Notes: generated by a model not told the origin, from the sequence alone. A stretch of DNA of 64,000 nucleotides from Mycobacterium seoulense (GCF_010731595.1 NZ_AP022582.1:2542001-2606000), one strand, 5' to 3'. Counted from the first letter of the stretch, positions 1-8,440 are shown. Numbers and translations are program-made.

Positions 1-1929
1 CGCCGCGGTGCCGACCAGAATGCCGTCGATCGGCATCAGCGGGAAGCCGTACGCCTGCGCCCAACGCCCGGACAGATACTCGGCCGCCCGCTCGGGCGTG
101 CCGATGCCACCGCCCACGCAGACGGTGATGTTGGAGCGCGACCGCAACTCCGAATACGTTGCCAGCAACAGGTCGTCGAGGTCTTCCCACGAGTGGTGGC
201 CGCCGGCGCGCCCGCCCTCGATGTGCACGATCACCGGCTTGGTGGGCACCTCGGTCGCGATGCGGATGACCGAGCGGATCTGCTCGACCGTGCCGGGCTT
301 GAATACGACGTGGCTGATGCCGACGTCGTTCAGCTCGTCGATCAGGTCGACGGCGTCCTCGAGGTCGGGGATGCCGGCGCTGATCACCAGGCCGTCGATC
401 GCCGCACCGGACTGACGCGCCTTCTGCACCAAGCGCTTTCCGCCGACCTGCAGCTTCCACAGGTACGGGTCGAGGAACAGCGCGTTGAACTGATAGGTGC
501 GGCCCGGCTCGAGCAGCGTGGCGAGCTCCTCGATGCGGCCGGCGAAGATTTCCTCGGTGACCTGCCCGCCGCCGGCCAGCTCGGCCCAGTGCCCGGCGTT
601 GGCCGCCGCCGCGACGATCTTGGCGTCGACGGTGGTCGGGGTCATGCCCGCGAGCAGGATCGGCGAGCGGCCCGTCAACCGGGTGAACTTCGTCGAGAGC
701 TTCACCCTGCCGTCGGGCAGGCGGACGACGGTCGGGGCATAGGTCGACCATGCGCGCGCCACCTCGGGGACGGCCCCGACGGTGAAGAGGTTGCGCTGCC
801 CGCCGCGGGTCGCGGCGGGCACGATGCCGACGCCCAGGCCGCGGATGACCGGCGCGGTCAGCCGGGTCAGGATGTCGCCGGGACCCAGGTCCAGAATCCA
901 GCGCGCACCGGCTTCGTGGACGCGGCTGATCTCCTCGACCCAGTCGACGCTGCGCACCAGGATGGCTTCGGTCAGCTCGCGGGCCAGCGCGACGTCCAGG
1001 CCGACCTTCTCGGCCCAACCGCCGACGATGTCGATGCCGTCGGCCAGCCGCGGCGTGTGGAAGCCGACCTCCACCTGCACCGGATCGAAGACGGGCGAGA
1101 AGACGTCGCCGCCGCGCAGCTTGTTCTTGCGGTCGGCCTCTTCCTTCTCCGAGATCTGCCGGCAGTAGAGCTCGAACCGGGACAGCTGTTCGGGCGTCCC
1201 GGTGATGACGACCGAACGCCGGCCGTTGCGGATGGACAGCACCGGGGGCAGCACGGTGCGGACATCCTGCGCGAACTCGTCGAGCAGCCGGCTGATGCGC
1301 TCGGGGTCGGCGTTGGTCACCGACACCATCGGCGGGCGGTCGCCGAGCACGGAGATCCCGCGCCGCCGGGCCACCAGCGTGCCGGCCGCCCCGATCAGCT
1401 GGGCCATCGCCAGCAGCTCGGCGTCGCGGGCACCCGCGGCCTTGAGCGCCTCGACGGCGAGCACCCCTTGCGAATGCCCGGCGACTGCCACCGGCGGGGT
1501 GGCTTGCAGGTCCATGCCTTGACGCGCCAGCGCGCGCACGGCCGCGATCTGGGTCAGCAGCACGCCGGGGATCGATACGGCCGCCGACGTCAGGTGCTTG
1601 TCCGACGGGACCGGATCCTCGGCCGCCAGCGCGCGCACCCAAGCGAGCGGCTCGAAACCGATCGGGCGCACCACCACCAGTTCCTTGGCCACCGGTTCGA
1701 GGAGCAGCTCGACCTCACCGACCAGCGTCGCCAGGTCCGATTCGATCCCGGCGGACGAGACCAGTTCCTCGAGGGTTTCCAGCCAGGCGCTGCCCTGGCC
1801 GCCGAACGCCACGGCGTACGGCTCGCCGGCCGTCAGGCGGTCGACCAGAGCGTGGGTCTCCCCGGCTGCCGGGTGCGGCCCATTTCCATCGCGGTCAGCG
1901 GACACCCGATCGTGCTCGTGGATCGTCAC
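1..1929 (-). CDS. fas: Type I fatty acid synthase, N-terminal part (cut by left edge)
   Basis: This is the first 643 codons of the giant cytosolic FAS-I that makes C16-C26 acyl-CoA precursors of phospholipids and mycolic acids. The sequence starts VTIHEHDRVSADRDGNG, as I remember M. tuberculosis Rv2524c starting, and runs through the acetyltransferase region (AGHSQG nucleophile motif) into the enoyl reductase region (SPILLAGMTPTTVD, HIEGGRAGGHHSWEDLDD). The start is GTG at 1929, with CTCCC on the plus strand (GGGAG as RBS) at 1938-1942. The C-terminal two thirds, including ketosynthase and ketoreductase, lie beyond the left edge. The DUF1906 gene upstream is its usual neighbour. Recognition is very secure; the domain borders are from family knowledge. 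Confidence 0.97.
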   Translation of the reverse strand, partial: MTIHEHDRVSADRDGNGPHPAAGETHALVDRLTAGEPYAVAFGGQGSAWLETLEELVSSAGIESDLATLVGEVELLLEPVAKELVVVRPIGFEPLAWVRALAAEDPVPSDKHLTSAAVSIPGVLLTQIAAVRALARQGMDLQATPPVAVAGHSQGVLAVEALKAAGARDAELLAMAQLIGAAGTLVARRRGISVLGDRPPMVSVTNADPERISRLLDEFAQDVRTVLPPVLSIRNGRRSVVITGTPEQLSRFELYCRQISEKEEADRKNKLRGGDVFSPVFDPVQVEVGFHTPRLADGIDIVGGWAEKVGLDVALARELTEAILVRSVDWVEEISRVHEAGARWILDLGPGDILTRLTAPVIRGLGVGIVPAATRGGQRNLFTVGAVPEVARAWSTYAPTVVRLPDGRVKLSTKFTRLTGRSPILLAGMTPTTVDAKIVAAAANAGHWAELAGGGQVTEEIFAGRIEELATLLEPGRTYQFNALFLDPYLWKLQVGGKRLVQKARQSGAAIDGLVISAGIPDLEDAVDLIDELNDVGISHVVFKPGTVEQIRSVIRIATEVPTKPVIVHIEGGRAGGHHSWEDLDDLLLATYSELRSRSNITVCVGGGIGTPERAAEYLSGRWAQAYGFPLMPIDGILVGTAA

Positions 1930-1955
1930 GTCTGTATCTCCCTGTATGCGTCATG

Positions 1956-1968
1956 TACGTCTTACGTA
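1956..1968. promoter_or_regulatory. 13-bp palindrome just upstream of fas start
   Basis: TACGT-CTT-ACGTA is a perfect 5-base inverted repeat centred about 33 bases upstream of the fas GTG. Its position between RBS and probable promoter suits an operator. Which protein binds is not visible. Confidence 0.35.
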
Positions 1969-2301
1969 TCAGTGCGTTCAGCCGGTCCGAAGGGGACAGG
2001 AACTCACAGAGTCCGTCGATTCCGCATCGAATCGCGACCGAAGATCCGTCTGACCGGTGTGTTGTCGGCGGACCGCCCGTGGGGGTGGAGCGGCGCGGCG
2101 GACTGCATCGGCTGTACTAAGAGTGTCATAAGGATCGACCCCCGTTTTTCGTGGTGATCGGTTACTGATGAGTTCTACGCACGGGTAACCGTGTCGTGGG
2201 TAACACCGGGTTTAATCGGCGGCGCGGGCGCGGCGAACAAACCTGCTGCATGCAGGTGGTTACGGTCGAGTAGCTATAACTGCGCTGATCAAAGCAGTTT
2301 T

Positions 2302-2321
2302 GTTATGTAATCGTTATGTAA
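2302..2321. repeat. Tandem 9-mer GTTATGTAA with 11-bp period
   Basis: GTTATGTAA occurs at 2302-2310 and again at 2313-2321, one helical turn apart, inside an AT-rich patch 373 bases upstream of fas. Such phasing is typical of sites bound side by side by a dimer or a response regulator. On the minus strand it reads TTACATAAC twice. Confidence 0.5.
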
Positions 2322-2472
2322 AAATTTCGAGCCGTGAAACCGCGTCGAGCCCGCTTCCGTCGCGCGGTCCGGGCGGCGCTCGCGCCCGCCGCGCCGCGAA
2401 ATGAGCGAACGAGTGTTTGCTGGGATCTCTAAGGGGAGCGGCCGGCCGGCGCGCGGCGGATGAGCCGGGCGG

Positions 2473-3195
2473 CTAGGCCCACTGCCCGAATTGCGGCTTG
2501 AGGATTTCATTGATGTCCACACCGACCCCGCCGACGCTGCGTTTGTCGATCTCGACCTGGTGCAGATGGGCGGCCGGGTGCGTCAACCCCTTGGGCGAGC
2601 CCCAGTTGTGCTGCCAGAAGTACGAGCCCAAACCGTCGTGCAGCGCCCAGTCGATGGTCTTCGAATTGGCGTACACACCTGTGCGCTGATGACCGATCAC
2701 GGACTCCCAGGACCGCAGATAGGGCACGATCTGCTGTTTGTACTGGTCATAGGACGGGTCGTCGTCGATCGAGGCGTAGATCGGGGCGCTGGCCGGCCCG
2801 CCCGCGGCGGCGTGCAGTTGCATCCCGCGCTGCGCATGCTGGAGTCCGGCGTTGGCTCCGCCGAGCCAGTCGGCGGTGTTGCCCTTGCCGTACTGGTAAC
2901 AGGAGACGATCTTCAGTCCGTTGCTGTTGAGGTCGCGCGCCTCGGCGACCTGAATGGGCTTGCCGAGCATCCAGTTGCCGCCGGGGCGCCGGTCCGACAC
3001 ATACCTGATCGAGCCGACCGCGCCTGCGGCCCTGATCTGGCTGGCCGGAATGACCCCGGCCGCGTAGTCCAACAGCGTGCCGAGCGACGCCGACGCGGGT
3101 GCCGGGCGCAGCGACGTCCCCGCGACGCCCAGGCCCACCAGGGCGGGTGCCGCGGCCGCCAACCTCAGCAGGTCGCGTCGCGAAACCGATGACAC
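2473..3195 (-). CDS. Tat-exported DUF1906 glycoside-hydrolase-like protein (Rv2525c-like)
   Basis: This 240-residue protein begins with a twin-arginine signal (SVSRRDLLRLAAAAPALVG, cleavage likely after APASA near residue 36). The mature part is a DUF1906 domain, a TIM-barrel related to glycoside hydrolase family 25, with IYASIDDDPS as the acidic strand and ending LKPQFGQWA as I recall for M. tuberculosis Rv2525c. It acts outside the membrane, probably at the cell wall; the substrate is not known to me. The start is GTG at 3195. It lies immediately upstream of fas on the same strand, but 543 bases separate them. Confidence 0.93.
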   Translation of the reverse strand: MSSVSRRDLLRLAAAAPALVGLGVAGTSLRPAPASASLGTLLDYAAGVIPASQIRAAGAVGSIRYVSDRRPGGNWMLGKPIQVAEARDLNSNGLKIVSCYQYGKGNTADWLGGANAGLQHAQRGMQLHAAAGGPASAPIYASIDDDPSYDQYKQQIVPYLRSWESVIGHQRTGVYANSKTIDWALHDGLGSYFWQHNWGSPKGLTHPAAHLHQVEIDKRSVGGVGVDINEILKPQFGQWA

Positions 3196-3232
3196 AAGCG
3201 ACAGCGTACGACAGCAACCCCATCTGACACAT

Positions 3233-3247
3233 TGACCACACTGGTCA
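3233..3247. promoter_or_regulatory. TGACCA-CAC-TGGTCA palindrome upstream of the DUF1906 gene
   Basis: A perfect 6-base inverted repeat with a 3-base spacer sits in the 60-base gap between the MerR gene end and the DUF1906 start, about 40 bases upstream of that start. It is a candidate operator for the DUF1906 gene. Confidence 0.4.
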
Positions 3248-3255
3248 CATCTGCA

Positions 3256-4170
3256 TCACAGTGCCGCACCGTGGGTTTGGGACCGCGCCGCCGCGGGCAG
3301 CACGATGACGCTCACGGTCTCGAGGCCGCGGCGAGCGGTCTGACGGGCGATCTCGTCGAGGAAGTGCGCTGCCGCCGGGTTGATCGATCCCGCCCAGGCC
3401 CGGAACCCCTGCACCATCACGGGGTCGCGCTCCAGAGACGGCTGTACCGCCCGAAGCACGCCGACCACGTCGTCGGGCAGGGGATCGGCCAGCTGCTGGT
3501 CGATCCATCCGCGCGCCAGTTCCGTCGCCGCCGCCCGATCGTCACCCAACCCGACCACGGTGCCGGCGAGGTCGCGCAACCGGTCGAACAGCACGTGACG
3601 TCCGGGCGTCTCGGCCAGCTGCGCCAGCAACGTGCTGGCCGCCGTCGGCAGAACCATCTGCCCGAACAGCACCGGAACCGGCAAGTCCCACTCCCGGAAG
3701 AGGTCGGCGTACATGGTGGCGACGGGAGCGGACAACGGCGCGCTGAGCCGTCCGATGACGCCGATGCTGTCGCGGTGCGTCGTGGCCAGCCTCCGCAGGA
3801 TGTCCTCGTTGACGTCGGAGTCAGGGCAGTCGGCGGCGGCGCGGGATTCGGCGCGGGACCGGTCGATGGCCCCGATCAACTGGTCCAGCCGGTCGCGCTG
3901 ACGCATCAACAACGTCCGGTGTTCGTCGAGGACACCCGCCAGCGTGGTGCGTCCACCCGCGATCAACCGCTGGATGTCATTGATGCTGACGCCGAGACTT
4001 CTCATCAGATCGATGCGCAACAGGTCGAGCACCTGCTCCGCGTCGAAGACCCGATAGCCGTTGGACAGGTGCTCGGCGCGCAGCAGCCCGATCTTCTCGT
4101 AGTGGCGAATGCGACCCGGGGCGATCCCGGTCAGGGCCGTGACGTCGCCGATCAGCAACTGCTCAGCCAC
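3256..4170 (-). CDS. MerR-family transcriptional regulator with long C-terminal domain
   Basis: The N-terminus is a MerR winged helix (LIGDVTALTGIAPGRIRHYE, then NGYRVFDAEQV) followed by the dimerisation coiled coil around residues 75-115. About 190 further residues form a C-terminal region that I do not recognise and which could bind a ligand; there is no clear metal-binding Cys cluster. The start is GTG at 4170. It is transcribed divergently from the Rieske oxygenase at 4211 with only 40 bases between them, and that gap is a textbook MerR promoter. It therefore very likely controls the oxygenase and perhaps itself. Confidence 0.9.
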   Translation of the reverse strand: MAEQLLIGDVTALTGIAPGRIRHYEKIGLLRAEHLSNGYRVFDAEQVLDLLRIDLMRSLGVSINDIQRLIAGGRTTLAGVLDEHRTLLMRQRDRLDQLIGAIDRSRAESRAAADCPDSDVNEDILRRLATTHRDSIGVIGRLSAPLSAPVATMYADLFREWDLPVPVLFGQMVLPTAASTLLAQLAETPGRHVLFDRLRDLAGTVVGLGDDRAAATELARGWIDQQLADPLPDDVVGVLRAVQPSLERDPVMVQGFRAWAGSINPAAAHFLDEIARQTARRGLETVSVIVLPAAARSQTHGAAL

Positions 4171-4173
4171 TCC

Positions 4174-4204
4174 TTGACCTTACAACTGTGGCAAGGTCTG
4201 TACT
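4174..4204 (+). promoter_or_regulatory. MerR-type promoter: 19-bp spacer with GACCTT-N11-AAGGTC dyad
   Basis: The -35 element TTGACC is at 4174-4179 and the -10 element TGTACT at 4199-4204, separated by 19 bases. This is the stretched spacing that MerR proteins correct by DNA untwisting. The dyad GACCTT (4176-4181) / AAGGTC (4193-4198) fills the spacer. The -10 ends 6 bases before the ATG at 4211, so the transcript would begin at or next to the start codon and be leaderless. Confidence 0.8.
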
Positions 4205-4210
4205 GATCAG

Positions 4211-5488
4211 ATGGAACGCGACCAGCTGATCGACCTCACCCGCCGCGCCCTGAAGCTGGCGCGCGACAAGACCACCGATCTCGCCCCGGCCGAGCGCCGG
4301 GTCGATGCGCAGGCCTACACGTCGGCGGAGCGCCACGACCAGGATCGGGCCATGGTGATGGCCAGCCCACAGTTGGTCGGCTACGCCTCGGAGTTGCCCG
4401 GCCCCGGTGCGTACTGCACCAAGACGGTGATGGGCCGGTCAATCCTGCTGACCAGAACGGCCGACGGATCGGTCAAGGCGTTCAACAATGTTTGCCTGCA
4501 CCGCCAGTCGCAGGTGGCGACGGGATGCGGCAGCGCAAAGCGGTTCACCTGCCCATACCACGCGTGGACCTACGACAACACCGGGCGATTGGTGGGCGTG
4601 CCGGGCCGTGAGGGTTTTCCCAGCGCGGCGATCGCAAGCGCGGCGAAGCCGGGCGCAGCGGGTCGCCGCCAAAGCAGCGCGGCGATCGCAAGCGCGGCGA
4701 AGCCGGGCGCAGCGGGTCGCCGCCAAAGCAGCGCGGCGATCAAGGCCGACGGCCTGACCGAGCTTCCGGCCGCCGAATTCGCCGGATTCCTCTGGATCGC
4801 AATGGATCCCGGTACTCCGCTGGACGTCGCCGCACACCTCGGCCCCCTGGCCGACGAGCTCGATTCGTGGGGCATCGGGCGCTGGTCGCCGCTGGGCGAG
4901 AAGGTGCTCGACTGCCCGATCAATTGGAAGCTCGCGGTCGACACCTTTTCGGAGAACTACCATTTCGCCACCGTGCATCAGCAGACGTTCGCCACCATCG
5001 CCCGCAGCAACTGCACGGTCTTCGACGCGTTCGGTCCGCACCACCGGTTGATCTTCCCGCTCAACACGATCCTGGGGCTCGACGAGGTCCCCGAAGAGCA
5101 GTGGGATCCGTTCCAGAACATGGTCGTGATCTACGCGCTGTTCCCCAACATCGTGTTGTCGGTGACCATCGCCAACGGCGAGCTGTTCCGGATCTACCCC
5201 GGCGATCGACCGGGCAGATCGAGCACGGTGCACCAGAATTCGACGCCGCTGGACCTGTCCGACGAATCGGTGGCCGCCGGCGCGCAAGCCGTCTTCGAGT
5301 ACGCCCACGCCACGGTGCGCGACGAGGACTACCGGCTGGTGGAAGGCCTCCAGACCAATCTCGAGTCGGGCGCCCGCGACCACCTGCTGTTCGGTCGCAA
5401 CGAACCCGGACTGCAGCACCGCCACAACGCCTGGGCGCAGGCGCTTGCCCGGGACTGGCCGTCAATCGGCCGACAGCACCGCCATTAG
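4211..5488 (+). CDS. Rieske non-heme iron oxygenase, alpha subunit, with repeat insertion
   Basis: This is a ring-hydroxylating or demethylating oxygenase large subunit of 425 residues. The Rieske cluster ligands are C95-x-H97 and C114-x2-H117. The mononuclear iron site shows as SENYHFATVHQQTF, with two His four residues apart. Residues 138-173 are two identical 18-residue units (SAAIASAAKPGAAGRRQS) encoded by a 54-bp tandem repeat just behind the Rieske domain; without them the length would be about 389. The start is ATG at 4211, supported by the promoter geometry (leaderless, weak RBS). It overlaps the convergent gene by 27 bases. The substrate is unknown; regulation by the adjacent MerR protein is likely. 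Confidence 0.9.
   Translation: MERDQLIDLTRRALKLARDKTTDLAPAERRVDAQAYTSAERHDQDRAMVMASPQLVGYASELPGPGAYCTKTVMGRSILLTRTADGSVKAFNNVCLHRQSQVATGCGSAKRFTCPYHAWTYDNTGRLVGVPGREGFPSAAIASAAKPGAAGRRQSSAAIASAAKPGAAGRRQSSAAIKADGLTELPAAEFAGFLWIAMDPGTPLDVAAHLGPLADELDSWGIGRWSPLGEKVLDCPINWKLAVDTFSENYHFATVHQQTFATIARSNCTVFDAFGPHHRLIFPLNTILGLDEVPEEQWDPFQNMVVIYALFPNIVLSVTIANGELFRIYPGDRPGRSSTVHQNSTPLDLSDESVAAGAQAVFEYAHATVRDEDYRLVEGLQTNLESGARDHLLFGRNEPGLQHRHNAWAQALARDWPSIGRQHRH
4621..4740 (+). repeat. In-frame 54-bp tandem repeat (2 copies plus 12 bases)
   Basis: The units are 4621-4674 and 4675-4728 and are identical, followed by the first 12 bases of a third copy (4729-4740). Each unit carries inverted ends GCGGCGA (4625-4631) and TCGCCGC (4663-4669), so it can fold. 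The unit is 18 codons long, keeping the oxygenase frame open. It looks like a mycobacterial interspersed tandem-repeat (VNTR) element placed inside a gene; that family assignment is from memory. Confidence 0.9.
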
Positions 5489-6805
5489 GTCGTCCAACAA
5501 TGTTGCCAGCGCGTCGCTTTGGGCGGGGCGCACCGTGGTCAACAGCCCAACCGCTTCCTGTCGGCGACCGTGGGCCAGCAGCTGCACCAGCAGACCCGCG
5601 ACCTTCTCCAAGTCCCGATCGGCCGGCTCCATGTTCGCGACGGTGGTGGCGAGCACCTCGACCAACTCCCAGTCCCGGTACAGGGCCAGGGAGCGCTCGT
5701 TGAAGGCGAAGCCCGTCACGGGTTTGCCCCACAGTGTCCCTTGGTAGCGGTACGGGCCCTCCATGTATTCGATGGGCAGGCCATGCGCGGGGGCCGGCAC
5801 CAGCGGCTCCCCGATGATGTCGAGTGCCATGGTGCGGCAGGTGATCCGGTGGCGGTCCGGCATATAGCGGGCCGCGGCGTGCGGCCGCACCAACGGCTGC
5901 ACCTCGTCCGGCCATCGCACGTAGCTGCTGACCGTGACCTCGACGTCCTCGGCGCATTCCGGCGGCACGGCCGGATCGGGATGACTCGTCGTCACGCCGG
6001 TAAACGGCTGCAGCACATTGCCATTGGTGCGGTCGAACTGCCGCCAGATGCTCATGTCGACGCCATTGTCGAAGCTGATGGTGCGCCATTCGTGGGACCG
6101 GGCCCGCGGGTCTCCCGCGGTCCCTCCGCCGCCGGCGTATTTGGGGAACCACTGCCGGTCGATGTGCCCGCCGCTGCCGGAGACCTGGTGCACCTCGTCG
6201 CCCCAGCGCAGGGTGCCCGTCATCGCCATGCCGGTCTGGAAATACGAATAGGTCTCGGTCTGGCCGAAGCAGCAGATCTTCCCGTTGTAGGTCGAGGCAC
6301 CCACCGGTGTCGGTGCACGCGTGGGTGTCACGGCCAGGTCGAGGCGCATCGGCCGCGCCGACTGGTCCTCGCCGACCAGGCTGACGCGGTAGGTGTAGGG
6401 CAGCAACCCTCCGTCGGCGTCGCGGCACGCGGTCCAGGACGCGGTGCCGGCCCCGCTGGAGTAATGGATGTCCAGATAGCCCGACGCCAAAGCCAGCTTG
6501 CGCTGCGCTCCGGGCTCCATGTTGGCCGGCGGCATGTCGTAGTCCGTATAGGTGCCGTAGTCACCGGTGTCGAGATCGAACAGCGCCATCGTGTAGAAGT
6601 CCGCGACCACGGTGCCGCCGGGGCGGTTCTTGTTGAAGATGGTCAGGAAGGCGAATGACCGGTCGGACTCCGCGGCATCGAGCTGCCCGGCGATGAACCA
6701 GGTGTCCGATTCCTGATCCGGGTGCTCGCCCTCGGCGGCGGGAAAATCCAGCTGGCTGTCGCCGGGCACCAACTGGAAGGGGTAACTGCGCCAATCGCTG
6801 GTCAT
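5462..6805 (-). CDS. CrtC/AttH lipocalin-like protein
   Basis: This 447-residue protein has the tandem lipocalin-type fold of the CrtC (carotenoid 1,2-hydratase) and AttH group. Signs are the central motif GSGGHIDRQWFPKY, which resembles the family's conserved G-x-x-x-x-D-x-Q/W region, and the following WRTISFDNG strand. No signal peptide is visible, so it is probably cytosolic. Family members act on isoprenoids or other hydrophobic molecules; the reaction here is unknown. The start is ATG at 6805 with GAGG about 8 bases upstream. It is divergent from the aldehyde dehydrogenase and shares the dyad at 6825-6852 with it. Confidence 0.7.
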   Translation of the reverse strand: MTSDWRSYPFQLVPGDSQLDFPAAEGEHPDQESDTWFIAGQLDAAESDRSFAFLTIFNKNRPGGTVVADFYTMALFDLDTGDYGTYTDYDMPPANMEPGAQRKLALASGYLDIHYSSGAGTASWTACRDADGGLLPYTYRVSLVGEDQSARPMRLDLAVTPTRAPTPVGASTYNGKICCFGQTETYSYFQTGMAMTGTLRWGDEVHQVSGSGGHIDRQWFPKYAGGGGTAGDPRARSHEWRTISFDNGVDMSIWRQFDRTNGNVLQPFTGVTTSHPDPAVPPECAEDVEVTVSSYVRWPDEVQPLVRPHAAARYMPDRHRITCRTMALDIIGEPLVPAPAHGLPIEYMEGPYRYQGTLWGKPVTGFAFNERSLALYRDWELVEVLATTVANMEPADRDLEKVAGLLVQLLAHGRRQEAVGLLTTVRPAQSDALATLLDDLMAVLSAD

Positions 6806-6824
6806 ATCAGGCCTCGCTGCCTTT

Positions 6825-6852
6825 TTTCGCTATGTTAGCGTCAATAGCGAAA
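6825..6852. promoter_or_regulatory. 28-bp perfect dyad TTTCGCTAT-N10-ATAGCGAAA
   Basis: Nine-base inverted arms at 6825-6833 and 6844-6852 lie in the 93-base divergent gap between the CrtC-like gene and the aldehyde dehydrogenase, 20 bases from one start and 47 from the other. The same GCTAT-N10-ATAGC design recurs at 39093-39112, suggesting one regulator for both. Confidence 0.7.
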
Positions 6853-6898
6853 TCGCGGTCACTGTCGCAGCTGCGCCCGACCTTCGAGGAAGTGCCCG

Positions 6899-8365
6899 AT
6901 GACAGAAAACGCCGGCCACCGGTCCTACGACGAACTCTTCATCGGGGGCCAGTGGCGCAAGCCCGCCAACCCCCAACAGCTCGCCGTCATCTCCCCGCAC
7001 TCGGAAGAACCGGTCGGGCACGTCCAGGTGGCCGGGCCGGAGGACGTCGAAGCGGCCGTCGCCGCCGCGCGACAGGCTTTCGATCACGGCCCGTGGCCGC
7101 GGATGACCCACGCCGAGCGCATGGCCAAGGTCGAGCAGCTCGCCGCGATCTACGGCGGCCACGTCGACGAGATGGCCGACCTGATCACCGACGAGATGGG
7201 GTCGCCGCGCAGCTTCAGCCGCATGGGCCAAGGGGCGGCCGCAGCGGGCTTGATGCACCTGGCGCTGGCCGTCGCCCGCGACTTTCCGTGGACCGAGCGC
7301 CGCCAGGGTGTGCTCGGCGAGGTGCACCTGCGCAGGGCCCCGGTCGGGGTCGTAGCCGCGATCGTGCCGTGGAACGTGCCGCAGTTCCTGATCATGCCCA
7401 AGCTGATCCCGGCCCTGATCGCGGGTTGCACGGTGATCGTCAAACCCGCACCCGAAACCCCTTTGGACGCTTTGTGGTTGGCGGAAATGATCGAGCAAAT
7501 CGGCCTGCCCGAGGGCGTGGTGTCGGTGCTTCCGGGGGGAACCGACGTCGGCGAGGCCCTGGTCCGTCATCCCGGTGTGGACAAGGTCGCGTTCACCGGG
7601 TCCAGCGCCGTCGGGCGCCGGATCGCCGCCCTGTGCGGCGAACAGCTCAAGCGGGTGAGCCTGGAACTGGGCGGCAAGTCCGCGGCGATCATCCTCGACG
7701 ACGCCGACATCGGCAAGACCGTGGCCGGCCTGAAGACCGCCGGCCTGATGAACAACGGTCAGGCCTGCGTCGCGCAGACCCGCATCCTGGTCAGCGATCG
7801 GCGGCACGACGAGGTCGTCGACGCGCTGGCCGACATGATGTCGGCCCTCAACGTCGGCGATCCGGCCGACGACGCCACCGACATCGGACCCCTTGTCGCG
7901 CAACGCCAACAACGCCGCGTCCAGGACTACATCAAGTCGGGCCAGGCCGAGGGCGCGCGCGTCGTCCTCGGCGGTCAGGACAGCCCGTCGAACCGCGGCT
8001 GGTATGTGCGGCCGACGCTGTTCGCCGACGCCACCAACGACATGCGCATCGCCCGGGAGGAGATCTTCGGCCCGGTCTTGACCGTGCTGCGCTACCGCGA
8101 CGAGGACGACGCGATCCGAATCGCCAACGAGAGCGACTACGGTCTTGCCGGCTCGGTGTGGACCTCCGACATCGCACGCGGCTTGGAGATCGCGGCGGGG
8201 GTACGCACCGGCACGTACGGCATCAACATGTACACGCTCGACATCGGCGCCCCGTTCGGTGGCTTCAAGCAGTCGGGCATCGGGCGCGAGTTCGGCCCGG
8301 AAGGGCTTCATGAATACGTTGAGCTTCAGACGCTGGTGTGCAAGGGGCAGCTGCCGCCGTTATGA
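6899..8365 (+). CDS. NAD(P)-dependent aldehyde dehydrogenase
   Basis: This 488-residue protein is a full-length ALDH that oxidises an aldehyde to its acid. The cofactor loop is VVAAIVPWNVPQF with VKPAPETP, the general base is E256 in LELGGKS, and the nucleophile is C290 in NNGQACVAQTR; EEIFGPVLTV and PFGGFKQSGIGRE mark the C-terminal part. It could take an aldehyde made by the alcohol dehydrogenase or P450s of the island. It is divergent from the CrtC-like gene across the 28-bp dyad. The substrate cannot be inferred. Confidence 0.93.
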   Translation: MTENAGHRSYDELFIGGQWRKPANPQQLAVISPHSEEPVGHVQVAGPEDVEAAVAAARQAFDHGPWPRMTHAERMAKVEQLAAIYGGHVDEMADLITDEMGSPRSFSRMGQGAAAAGLMHLALAVARDFPWTERRQGVLGEVHLRRAPVGVVAAIVPWNVPQFLIMPKLIPALIAGCTVIVKPAPETPLDALWLAEMIEQIGLPEGVVSVLPGGTDVGEALVRHPGVDKVAFTGSSAVGRRIAALCGEQLKRVSLELGGKSAAIILDDADIGKTVAGLKTAGLMNNGQACVAQTRILVSDRRHDEVVDALADMMSALNVGDPADDATDIGPLVAQRQQRRVQDYIKSGQAEGARVVLGGQDSPSNRGWYVRPTLFADATNDMRIAREEIFGPVLTVLRYRDEDDAIRIANESDYGLAGSVWTSDIARGLEIAAGVRTGTYGINMYTLDIGAPFGGFKQSGIGREFGPEGLHEYVELQTLVCKGQLPPL

Positions 8366-8440
8366 GAGGTCGGGCCGCCATGACGGGTTGTGGCCGAGTC
8401 GCGCGAGAAGCTTTGCCTGCGTGTCGCTTTCGTCAATCAC

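Larger units (their letters stand above)
1930..2472. other. 543-base intergenic region upstream of fas
   Basis: No convincing gene lies here. The stretch 2160-2335 is AT-rich for this genome and carries several symmetric elements: an ACCTGC/GCAGGT dyad at 2241-2257, an AACTGC/GCAGTT dyad at 2278-2299 and a tandem direct repeat at 2302-2321. Close to fas there is a short palindrome at 1956-1968. The region probably holds the fas promoter and regulator sites; FasR is the known fas activator in M. tuberculosis, but I cannot assign its site here. Confidence 0.6.

Noticed and set aside
193-2157. A 654-codon open frame on the plus strand opposite fas
   Set aside because: It is antisense to the clearly recognisable FAS-I reading, has the Arg/Asp/Gly-rich composition of GC-rich mirror frames and no motif. 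Similar long mirror frames (for example 6830-8311 minus, 14804-16729 plus, 25518-27737 minus, 30990-32813 minus, 54531-56363 minus) were rejected for the same reason.
4621-4740. CRISPR array
   Set aside because: The repeats are directly adjacent 54-base units without spacers and are translated in frame; there are no cas genes.
6825-6852. KstR or KstR2 operator
   Set aside because: The published consensus forms that I remember (TnnAACnnGTTnnA and AnCAAGnnCTTGnT) do not fit this dyad or the TACnGTAA group, so the classic cholesterol regulators are not supported here.
8366-8440. Rho-independent terminator between the convergent aldehyde dehydrogenase and MaoC genes
   Set aside because: The 75-base gap has no clear GC stem followed by a T-run on either strand.
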